A DNA stretch of 64,000 nt from positions 27,465,409 through 27,529,408 of the forward strand of contig OY727093.1 in assembly GCA_963402885.1 (NCBI GenBank), read 5' to 3'. Each line of letters opens with the position of its first letter. The stretch's first letter is position 1. The notes under the pieces are model-generated. The model did not search any database and was not told where the DNA came from. It saw nothing but the letters and a program-made list of their open reading frames with translations. Both the position numbers and the translations under genes were made by a program. This stretch comes from Antedon bifida (taxonomy: Eukaryota; Echinodermata; Crinoidea; Comatulida; Antedonidae). Below, one piece after another: positions 51,401 through 63,400 of the stretch.

Positions 51401-54400
51401 AATACAAGGCACAGTAACACACATTTTAGAGTTCCTCATGGTAATGTACATAATACATTTTAAAAATAAATATAAAATATTGGAATGCACTTCCCATTAA
51501 TATAAAAAATTGCAATACTTTAAATAGTTAAAATATAATGTCAAATCACTTTATCTGAAAGAATACCTGTGTAACAGTTATGTACAGTTTTTTATATATT
51601 TTTAACTTTAGGCAATTGTATTAGGTGCAATTAAACGTTTAAACATTGCAATATTTTAACTAAATTTTAAATATGTAAAATCAGCTTGGTTTCATAGAGT
51701 TACCAAAAATGTTAAACACAAATTACAAACCACCCAAAATAAACTAGTAAGATTTATTGCAAAGTTGGAACCCAGAGCCCATGTTGGCTACTCTGAACTC
51801 ACTACACTTGGTATGCTTAAAGATGTATTGTCCCTAATGACTAATTCCAAAAAAATAAAAAATAAAAGATTTAAAAAAAAAGTGGATCATTTTGAAGTAT
51901 CATAATATTTATTAACTTTCACCAAAAAGTAGTCGAAAAAAAAAATCATTTAACTGAAATACAGACGTTTTTTTTGTTCAAAAAATAACTTTGACTTCCA
52001 GTCAAAGTTTTTGATCAAAACTTATCTCATAATGCAACGCGCTTGTTTGGCTACTCTGTATGCATAATCATAAAACTTCCTCGCGATCTGTGTGAGAACA
52101 CCTTCTCAACCGTGACGAGTTATAAACAATCCTAATTAACATCATGCATAATGCATACTCGTGGTTTGAAATCTTTGTTTACTTTCGCTCGCGACGATTT
52201 TTCAGATGAAATGTAATCAAATTAATTTACCTGTTAATTACGTACACTTTTTGTTTTTGGCTCAAATTTTTGACTTAAAGTGAATAACTTTAATATTACT
52301 TTGATATGGCCAATTTAAATTTAGAATATTTTGACCTTCATTTTTTTGTGTTTCACGGGACAATACATCTTTAATATAAAAAATCAAGTAAAATCTGTGT
52401 CTTAGGCATGTTTTCAATATCTGTAATAAAACGTGTCCCGATTATTTAAGCTCACACTTCACACGTATTAGTGATACGCATGGATACAATACAAGGCACA
52501 GTAACACACATTTTAGAGTTCCTCATGGTAATGTACATAATACATTTTAAAAATAAATATAAAATATTGGAATGCACTTCCCATTAATATAAAAAATTGC
52601 AATACTTTAAATAGTTAAAATATAATGTCAAATCACTTTATCTGAAAGAATACCTGTGTAACAGTTATGTACAGTTTTTTATATATTTTTAACTTTAGGC
52701 AATTGTATTAGGTGCAATTAAACGTTTAAACATTGCAATATTTTAACTAAATTTTAAATATGTAAAATCACATTTTATCAAAACATTGCAATATTTTAAC
52801 TAAATTTTAAATATGTAAAATCACATTTTATCAAAATACCTGTGTAATCCTACATATTATGTTTACTGTACAATTTGTTAACCTTTTAGTAGTCATTGGG
52901 CGCTTTAAGCGCAATTATGCAGTGTTATTTTTATGTCTGAGGACCCCAATGGAAATAAGTTTTCTTTTAAACTTTCTTGGGTTATTCCTCGGTTCGTTCT
53001 ATTAATATTGTTTTCTTTTCTATGTTATGTTTGTCTTTGTATTTTTGAGTGAACAGAATAAAACTGAACTGAACTGATATATATTATTATTGTCAAGACA
53101 AAGCAAAACCAAATAAAAATTGCATTTAGACACCTCAAGAATGTTTGTATTGAAATTCATTAATAATTCAAATCTCTCAAATAATTATGATCATTTTAAA
53201 AAATACATTCATAGATTGTTATTATTTAAACAAAAAATATTTACAAAAGAAATTATTGTACAGCATTTTACTGTGTTACGATATTTTAAACAATGGTTTA
53301 AATTACAAAAAAGTTAATATATCATGTCCATAAGGAATTACGAATTTGTAAGTTACATCCTCCGAAAATTAAATATGCTCGCCACGCCATGTTATGTCTG
53401 TTGGTTACACTTCAATGCACATCATTGTTTGTCATCGATCGATGAATCCCCGCCATATCGTTAAGAAGAACTAATAATTAAAAACTGCGTGAAATTTCAT
53501 GTACTGTATTAATTTGAATCATTGTATTAATATTATTAATAAATACATAAAATTATCATTTATACAAAAAATATTTGCAAAAAAATTATACTATAACTGT
53601 GTTAATTTGGTTATAATTGTAGGCCTATAAATTAAAACAAGTTAATATAATAGATTTTTGTCCAAACACATTTTTTTTTAAAGATTGATACTATAAGTTT
53701 TTAAATCATAATAAAATCAAGAGCGTTCAGCATAAATAACTCATTATTGCCAACATAACAGAAAATAAATATTAAACGTTAATACTTTAATATAATAATG
53801 TTTCCTTTAGACACTTTCTACATCTGTGAATTTTATTACAACAAACTATTATAATGAAATATAAATTGAATGGACTTGCATATTATAATCAACACAAAGC
53901 ATAACAGAATCAAAATTGCATTTCCTTATGGCAAGCCTAAGCTGTCTGAAGTATTCAAAATATTATATTATTATATCATTTTTTTATTATATTATATATT
54001 GTATTGTAATGAAATATACGTTTTGCATTATATTACTTAGTTTTAGCATTATATTATATCTATTTCTAATATATTATGTGAAAAATGTAACAAATTATTG
54101 ACTATTTGTATTATATTATTCGGTTTTGGCATTATATTATGAACATTTACTATTATATTATTAATAAAATACATTATATTATAATATAATTGTATTATAT
54201 TAAACGCATTTACCTTACTTTATAACATACAACATTATTATATTATACGGATTCGTTAGTTATGTTATTATTTTGTATGATGTTTATTATACGTCACGAC
54301 TTATTTCAGTTCTTCTAACTCTTTCTCTCCCTCCCCCTGTTCACTAGCAATCAGCGGCAGAATCTGAATTGTGTGACTGTTGAAGAATAACTAATTATCT

Positions 54401-57400
54401 TTACTACGTACTAGGCCTAGGCCTACTAAGGGATCTAGCCTAGACGTAGCTAGTTAGACAAGTGACCAAGGACCACCGGACAGCTACAACTAATACTACA
54501 ATACAATAATACTACTACAATAACTACTATTGCTACTACCTAGGCCTAGCTAGTAGAGTACTAGGTAGCTACTACTAGGCTCTAGGACGTATGTATGATG
54601 TTAACTACTACTAGGCCTAGGCCTACTAGTACTAGGCTAGGCCTAGACTTAAGTTGTAGTAGGCTAGGGCCGGGCCTGCTGCCTTAGGCTGGGCTACTAC
54701 TACTACTACTAGGCAGTCAGCCCATGATGGGTACGAGTAAGCCAAAATTTTGGATAAGTAAACCAAAATTTGGGTACGAGCGAGTTGGCATGGGTACGGG
54801 TTGACCTGTATCCTTCTAGCTAATCGTACTAGGCCTAGGTCTCAAGTAAGTCTACGCTACCCAGTCCGGCTACAATATGGTTTATTTTGTTTTATAGCTT
54901 TATTGATAGCTGGGTTCAAATCTGGGTTGGGATGGCTTTTTCTCATTCTAAAACAGATTTCCTTATAATAAAATAATATATGAATTTATTTGTAATAATT
55001 GTAACATAATATAAGTAATTGCCATTGCATTTATTATTATTAATTATATATTATACTGTTACCCCTTAATTATACTATAGTATAATTTCCTTGTTATATT
55101 TTACAATATTTTCTTCATAATTCTACAATTTTGTCTTTCACAGCACAAATTTATCATACTGAATAATCACACACCAAGTCTCATAAATTTCTACTGTATT
55201 TGTCCAAGCTACTCCAGCTACATGGTATTGCCTTGAGGCTAAACTACACACTGTATACTGGCACTACCATCATTCCTGGCTCGTCAACCTGGACAACATA
55301 AGCACAGTTTCAGTTTCAGTTTATTTACCATTTCAATTTCTGAACATAAGAGATGAACAACTTATATGGATGGATAACCGTAAGAGCGAAGCTCGTTTAC
55401 CAGTCACCCGTTAGTGCAGTGACATTACAGACAACATAAAGACAGGACAAAGGTGCAATACATAACAAGACATGTGAACACTTGTGTTTGCAACCCCTTG
55501 GATAAAATAATATATTTATATAAAGGAGAAAGTTAGATATTATAATATTTCTTTTCGATCATACAATGATAATTTTAAAATTATTTCGTAAGAAGTCATA
55601 CTACTGATTCAAAATAGTGACTTACACCCTGTGGTCAAGGCTTTATTTTCTCTTATGCTTATTTCCTCCAACATACAGAGTACATAGGACTTTTTTATTC
55701 ATAACTGTTGAATTGCATCCCAATACATAGTACCTATTGGTATTATATCTAAAAATAGTTCCATATATACAGTACTCTTTTATAAATAGATGTATCTCTC
55801 CAATCTACTCCCAACTACCTAATCTAATAATAGTACTATTAGCATACTACTATACACTTTGTAGACAAGAAATAAGTTGTATACACCTAGAGGACTTATG
55901 GTAGTACAGTCGAACGCCCTCTCACTGGCTCGGTAAACATAATCTATACCTAGATTATTACAGTAATTAAAGTACATTATTACAGAAATTTTTTTTTTTT
56001 TTTTTTGCAGAAATCAAAGTTATGTGTATAGAAAGCAGTACTTGTATTAAAAACTAAGCATTTTGCAGGTCTTGAACGCAAACTGGCAGGATATTTTTTA
56101 TTGTTGAAATGAATTGAATCCTAACTTATTTTCTACGAACTGGAGACGAAGACATATTATGACCCTTTTATTTAAATTTATTTGAATAGACCTCCATGTC
56201 ATTAAAGGCTACATGATTGTTTTATATTTTAATATGTGATAGTAGAAAATCATTGTGTATAATGAGGACTATGAATCTGATATTTACTTGCATTCTCATC
56301 TTTTTAAAATATTATTTATAATGCTGGTAATGAGTTTAAAATTTAATTATATTGACTATTTTTGATAATCATCATGTCCTTATAAATTCATTTATATTTC
56401 TTTTGTGTAATATAGTTCATATATTATGTATTAAATAAATTGGTAAGGCCCTATACTGTTATTATTTAAGAAAAGTTTATATACACTTATTTTATGCCTA
56501 CCAATATTAGTAGTAATTGTTTATGTAAATATTTTGTCTAATTGTCTTGATTTTTTGTATAGGCCAATGGCATCAATGTTTTTCTCAACGCAAATTAGCC
56601 TAATAATGCCACATTTAGACACATGATTCATTGATTTCTGATATTCTGTACTTGTGTTTGCATTACTAAAATAGTAGTTACTATATTTTATTTATAATGT
56701 ATGTATAAACATATATTCATATTTTTTTTAACATTTTTAAATTTAAAACTTATTACAATACCTATCTACCTTTCTGATATTGTTACTATTATATAATATT
56801 TTTTGAGGCAGCAATAAAAAAAAAATTTAAACAATTAATTTGACTTATACTGTACTATGTTAGTTCAGGAGATGAAGTGTGTGTGGGCAGAAACTAGTGT
56901 GTTAGAAGTTGGTGGTGTGAGGTGTATAGTTGTCACTTTAAGATCTAAATTAGATGTTTTCTGAAGAAAAGAAGTAAGCGGATACGCTTTCAAACAACTC
57001 CAAGAAGATTCACACAAAAATAATTACTTTCCAATAAAATAGTATAACAGTGTATATTACAGTACATTGATAAACTCGAGCGGAAAAATAACGCACATAA
57101 AAAAACATTCATTTTCTTGTCGAAAAGTGCCCTCTCTAGTTTTCTATTAATTTATTAATAATTATTATTAATTAATGAGTAATATGAACATATTTTTAAC
57201 ATTCAATGCTGGAAGCTGGTTCTACTCCTAACAAAGTTTCATACCTCCAAATTTCATCAACGTATTCAAAGCACTTCAATATTAAATATCACATTTAACA
57301 TAAAAAATCGGGTTTTGGATAGAATTTTGCTTAAAAACATATACAAAAAACATCGATAAAAAATACTTTTCGTATTCAAAAACATTTGATACTTGGTATA

Positions 57401-60400
57401 AATGTTCACTATATGTTGCTCTATTCACAGAAACAAAATTGCATTCATGAACGTTTTTTGTTGGTTGTTTTTTCAAAATAGTTATTAGCTTGAAAAAAAT
57501 GAGTTCGAATTGTATGGTCTTTCATAAGTGTACATTTTGTAAAAACGTAAATTTAAAAAATCAGTGATATGGCTTGATAGTTATTTTTTTTTTTTGCAAT
57601 ATGGATGGAGCAACCTATATTGAACATTTATACCAAGTATCAAATGTTTTTAAATACGAAAAGTATTTTTTATCGATGTTTTTTGTATATGTTTTTAAGC
57701 AAAATTCTATCAAAACCTGAATTTGTAATGTTAAATGTGATATTTATTTAAGTGCTTTCAATACGTTGATGGAATTTGGAGGTATGAAACTTTGTTAGGA
57801 GTAGATACAGCTTCCAGCATTAAATGTTAAAAATATGTTCATATTACTCATTAATTAATAATAATTATTAATAAATTAATAGAAAACTAGAGAGGGCACT
57901 TTTCGAAAAGAAAATGAATATTGTTTTATGTGCGTTATTATTCCGCTCGAGTTTATTCAATGTACTGTAATATACACTTGTTATACTATTTTATTGGAAA
58001 GTAATTATTTTTGTGTGAATCTTCTTGAAGTTGTTTGAAAGCGTATCCTTTTACTTCTTTTCTTTAGAAAACATCTAATTTAGGTCTTAAAGTGACAAAT
58101 ATACACCTCACACCAGATTCTGCCCACACACACTTCATCTCCTGAACTAACATAGTACAGTATAAGTCAAAATAATTGTTTACAATTTTTTTTTATTGAA
58201 AACAATCTGCCTCAAAAAATATTATACAATAGTAACAATATCAGAAAGGTAGGTATTGTAATAATGTTTAAATTTAAAAATGTGAAAAAAAAACTGAATG
58301 TTTATACATACATTACAAATGAAATATATTAACTACTAGGTTATTTTAGTAATGCATACACAAGTACAGAATATCAGAAATCAATGAATCATGTGTCTAA
58401 ATTTGGCATTATTAGGCTAATTTGCGTTGAGAAAAACATTGATGCCATTGGCCTATACAAAAAATCAAGGCAATTAGACAAAATATTTATATAAACAATT
58501 ATACTAATATTGGTAGGCATAAAATAAGTGTATATAAACTTTCCTTAAATAATAACAGTACAGGGTCTTACCAATTTATTTAATACATAACATATGAACT
58601 ATATTACACAAAAGAAATATAAATGAATTTATATGGACATAATGATTATCAAAAATAGTCAATATAATTAAATTTTAAACTCATTACCAGCATTATAAAT
58701 ACAATTTTAAAAAGATGAGAATGCAAGTGAATATCAGATTCATAGTCCTCATTATACACAATGATTTTCTACTATTAGTATCACATATTAAAATATAAAA
58801 CAATCATGTAGCCTTTAATGAATTTACATGGAGGTCTATTCAAATAAATTTAAATAAAAGGGTCATAATATGTCTTTGTCTCCAGTTCGTAGAAAATGAA
58901 GTTAGGATTCCATTCATTTCAACAATAAAAAATATTCAAAATATCCTGCCAGTTTGCGTTCAAGAGTACAACCTGCTTAGTTTTTAATACGAGTACTGCT
59001 TTCTATACACATAACTTTGATTTCTGCAAAAAAAAAAAAAAATCTCTGTAATAATGTACTTTAATTACTGTAATAATCTAGGTATAGATTATGTTGACCG
59101 GGCCAGTGAGAGGGCGTTCGACTGTACTACCATAAGTCCTCTAAGTGTATACAACTTACTTCTTGTCTACAAAGTGTATAGTAGTATGCTAATAGTACTA
59201 TTATTAGATTAGGTAGTTGGGAGTAGTTTGGAGAGATACATCTATTTATAAGAGAGTACTGTATATGGAACTATCTGTGTTAGCCGCCTTTGTATTTTTA
59301 GATATAATACCAATAGGTACTATGTATTGGGATGCAATTCAACAGTTATGAATAAAAAAGTCCTATGTACTCTGTATGTTGAAATAAGCATAAGAGAAAA
59401 TAAAGCCTTGACCACAGGGTGTAAGTCACTATTTTGAATCAGTAGTATGACTTCTTACGAAATAATTTTAAAATTATCATTGTATGATCGAAAATAAATA
59501 TTATAATATCTAACTTTCTCCTTTATATAAATATATTATTTTATCCAAGGGGTTGCAAACACAAGTGTTCACATGTCTTGTTATGTATTGCACCTTTGTC
59601 CTGTCTTTATGTTGTCTGTAATGTCACTGCACTAACAGGTGACAGGCAAACGAGCTTCGCTCTTACGGTTATCCATCCATATAAGTTGTTCATCTCTTAT
59701 GTTCAGAAATTGAAATGGTAAATAAACTGAAACTGAAACTGTGCTTATGTGGTCCAGGTTGACGAGCCAGGAATGATGGTAGTGCCAGTATACCGTGTAG
59801 TTTAGCCTCAAGGCAATACCATGAAGCTGGAGTAGCTTAGAGAAATACAGTAGAGATTTATGAGACTTGGTGTGTGATGATTCAGTATGATAAATTTGTG
59901 CTGTGAAAGACAAAATTGTAGAATTATGAAGAAAATATTGTAAAATATAACAAGGAAATTATACTATAGTATAATTAAGGGGTAACCGTATAATATATAA
60001 TTAATAATAATAAATGCAATGGCAATTACTTATATTATGTATACATTACAATATTACAAATAAATTCATATATTATTTTATTATAAGGAAATCTGTTTTA
60101 GAATGAGAAAAAGCCATCCCAACCCAGATTTGAACCCAGCTATCAATAAAGCTATAAAACAAAATAAACCATATTGTAGCCGGACTGGGTAGCGTAGACT
60201 TACTTGAGGCCTAGGCCTAGTACGATTAGCTAGAAGGATACAAGTCAACCCGTACCCATGCCAACTCGCTCGTACCCAAATTTTGGTTTACTTATCCAAA
60301 ATGTTTGCTTACTCGTACCCATCATGGGCTGACTACCTAGTAGTAGTAGTAGTAGCCTAGCCTAAGGCAGCAGGCCCGGCCCTAGCCTACTACAACTTAA

Positions 60401-63400
60401 GTCTAGGCCTAGCCTAGTACTAGTAGGCCTAGCTAGGCCTAGTAGTTAACATCATACATACGCCCTAGAGCCTAGTAGTAGCTACCTAGTACTCTACTAG
60501 CTAGGCCTAGGTAGTAGCAGTAGTAGTTTTTGTAGTAGTATTATTGGGTGTCACGAAACCTAAGACCACGAAAGCTAAGACCCCCTAAGACCTAAGATCA
60601 CGAAAGCTAAGACCCAAGACCTAAGATTGCAAATTCTAAGATATACTACAGCTTAAAAACAATACTTGTTTATCCGTACATAATTTTAAACATAGTAGGT
60701 TTCATTTATTACCATAAATATAATTAAATACTACCGCAAAACATAGATAAACTCACATTATTTTTCGCCCGTTGAGTAAATGTATATTTTTTCTTTACAA
60801 CAAACAAACTTGACTGGTTGTTTGTTGGTATATATTTACTCCATTGTGTTGGTTCAGAGGATGTTTTTCTTTCGCACCTGCCTTTCTTGTATTTTGACTC
60901 CAAATTTGTTAACTGACTTTATTCTGAATATCACACTTTAAAATTAGGACTTATATAAGTACTTTCAGAAGGAGAAACACATAAAAACAAATAAATAAAT
61001 CCTTTAAATTGATGTTTTTACAGACGTGTTTCTTGTATACTGTATGACTCATCATGCTCAATGTTTTTGTTTCTATGAAGCGCCAAAAGAGCAACAATAA
61101 TAGTACAAGTATAAAAACAGAAAGAAAACGAAACAAAAAAACTTATTATCATGATTTTAAATTAAAATTTATTTGCGAGTATTTATTTCTTCGTACTAGC
61201 ATGATTATACTATAATTATTACAATTTTAATTTTACATTGTTCCATCCAAACTGTAGATGGACTCCACAGAGTTTTCAGCACTCTATATAATTTTTGCTT
61301 TGTTGACGTTCCATAGAAACAAAAACATTGAACATGATGTAGGCCTACTGTTAGTGTAGGGCTATAGTCATGCGAAATTCGCAAACAGTATGTGTGCGAG
61401 AAAAACGTCTGTAAAATCATCAATTTAAAAATGTATTTGTTACTTTTTATGTAATTCTTTTTCATAAAGTGCTAATTCTAAGGTGTGGTATTCAGAATAA
61501 ATGTTGGGAGTTAAAATACAAGGCAGGTGCGAAAGATAAATATTTGAATCTTAGGTCTTGGGTCTTAGCTTTCGTGATCTTAGGTCTTAGGGGGTCTTAG
61601 CTTTCGTGGTCTTAGGTTTCGTGACACCCATTGTATTGTACTATAGTATTAGTTGTAGCTGTACGGTGGTCCTTGGTCACTTGTCTAACTAGCTACGTCT
61701 AGGCTAGATCCCCTAGTAGGCCTAGTACGTAGTAAAGATAATTAGTTATTCTTCAACAGTCACACAATTCAGATTCTGCCGCTGATTGCTATAGTGAACA
61801 GGAAGAGGAAGAGAAAGAGTTAGAAGAACTGAAATAAGTCGTGACGTATAAAAAACATCATACAAAATAATAATATAACTAACGAATCCGTATAATATAA
61901 TAATGTTGTATGTTATAAAGTAAGGTAAATGCGTTTAATATAATACAATTATATTATAATATAATGTATTTTATTAATAATATAATAGTAAATGTTCATA
62001 ATATAATGCCAAAACCGAATAATATAATACAAATAATCAATAATTTGTTACATTTTTCACATAATATATTAGAAATAGATATACTATAATGCTAAAACTA
62101 AGTAATATAATGCAAAACGTATATTTCATTACAATACAATATATAATATAATAAAACATGATATAATAATATAATATTTTGAATACTTCAGACAGCTGAA
62201 GCTTGCCATATTTCCTACTCCTCAGGAATTATGTACTGAATTTCATGGACTGTAATAGTTTGAATCTTTCAAATACTTATGAAATATATTCATAAGTTAT
62301 TATTTAAACAAAAACATTTATTTACCTCAAAAAGTAATAAAACTTTTTACTCTATTTATTTGGTTATTTTAAATTACAAAATAGAGTTAATATATAATAG
62401 ATCTTGTTTTATATATTTTGTTTAAATCAAGAGATTTTACCCTGAATGACTCACTATTGCAAAAATAATAACAAAATAAAGATTAAACTTATTATTATTA
62501 CTATAATGTGAGTGAAAGCATAACAATAAATAGAGAAGATAAGTTTAACTATGCAGAACTATTCAGACATCATTTATGTAAACATACTATTTTTAACAAA
62601 CAATATTTGAAAAAACATTATATGAACTATGTGTTAATTTGGTTATTTGAAATAATTGTATACATTTCTAAAATTATAATAGATTATTACTCAAACACAT
62701 TTTTTTTAGATTGTTACTATAGTGTTTAAATCATATCGTATAATGTAATGTGCATAATGAATAGACTTAATACATTAAAACCAAAGCATAACATAAAGTA
62801 AATAATTGTTAAAAATAAGCAAGAACAATATTTATATTTTAAATATATAAAATAATTTAAAACTAAAATCAATAGTATGCTTAATGTTTTTTTTAGTTGG
62901 AAAATAAAATTGAATATTACCTTATCTCTTTTATGAGCAGGGCTGAGTTTTTCCAAGTGATAGATGAACTTTCAAGTGGAATTGAAGTGAATGATATACA
63001 GATGCTGAAGGTCGCCCTCTATGACATAATCAAAAATAAACAGGCATTAGAAGCAGCATCAGCTAATAGTTTGTTTAGACTATTACATTCAGAGGGTCAC
63101 ATTAGAATTAATATTGATTTTGTTGATTGTGATCTGTTATTTGAAGTGTTTAAGTTAACAGGACTTCAAAGACTATCTCAAATATTATCCAAGAAATATC
63201 ATAAATGGAAACAAACAAACACAATCACAGGTTACAGACGAATGCTAGTTAAACTTGGCAAATCATTAAATACTCAACAAGTTGAAATCCTTGCAAAGCT
63301 CTACAATATTGAAAAGAGTGATTCTGAAAATGTGTGGAACTTTATTAGCAGATTGACTCAAGGCAACATTGAAGACACTATAGAATCTTTGACGACATTT

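Larger units (their letters stand above)
53928..62209. mobile_element. 8.3-kb palindromic (foldback) element with ~3.5-kb arms
   Basis: Left arm 53928-57424 and right arm 57607-62209 are inverted copies around a ~180-bp spacer. The outer ends are ATGGCAAGC...AGCTGTCTGAAG. ATTTCCT flanks both sides (53920-53926, 62210-62216), and the rejoined target ATTTCCTAC-CTCA-GAATT matches the intact unit at 38547. This gives a 7-8-bp duplication and shows insertion into an intron unit. The right arm is longer because of a later 1,084-bp insertion (60546-61629). Arms carry ATTATATTATA-rich ends, TAGGCCTA clusters and a LINE tail. No transposase frame. Confidence 0.82.
30412..62940 (+). repeat. Array of ~0.5-1-kb repeated intron-type units, each ending at a micro-exon acceptor
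   Basis: Units share a 3' half (GTTGTCAATAAATAATAGAG, AATTTAAACAATGCAGAACT, CAGACATTATTTATGTAAAC, CATACTAATGAATCTTAATA, then T-rich and ACAG) and a 5' half (GTAAGTATAAACTTGAATTG, GAAATTTATTACAAA, AAGTACAAGTAGTATTATAA, TTGCATTTAGACACTTCCTA). Unit ends are visible near 30928, 32508, 33006, 33299, 38041, 38340, 44658, 45140, 46167, 47186, 49000, 49424 and 62563. Six keep acceptor, short exon and donor. The others are degraded: 33006 lost its pyrimidine tract and AG, 44658 reads CGCG where ACAG is expected, 47186 lost its donor, and 49424 and 62563 are truncated. Large transposons interrupt the array at 38762, 49517, 50495 and 53928. Confidence 0.75.

Noticed and set aside
57282..57476. 64-codon minus-strand frame at the palindrome centre, and the 93-codon frame at 59632-59913
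   Set aside because: Both lie in inverted-repeat DNA, have no domain, and the second overlaps a LINE tail.
62881..62932. Acceptor TTTTTTTTAG at 62896 and a start at the following TTG
   Set aside because: It requires phase 0 on entry, which no upstream micro-exon supplies; read in phase 2 it meets TGA. The acceptor at 62940 fits phase 2. An ATG at 62933 remains possible.
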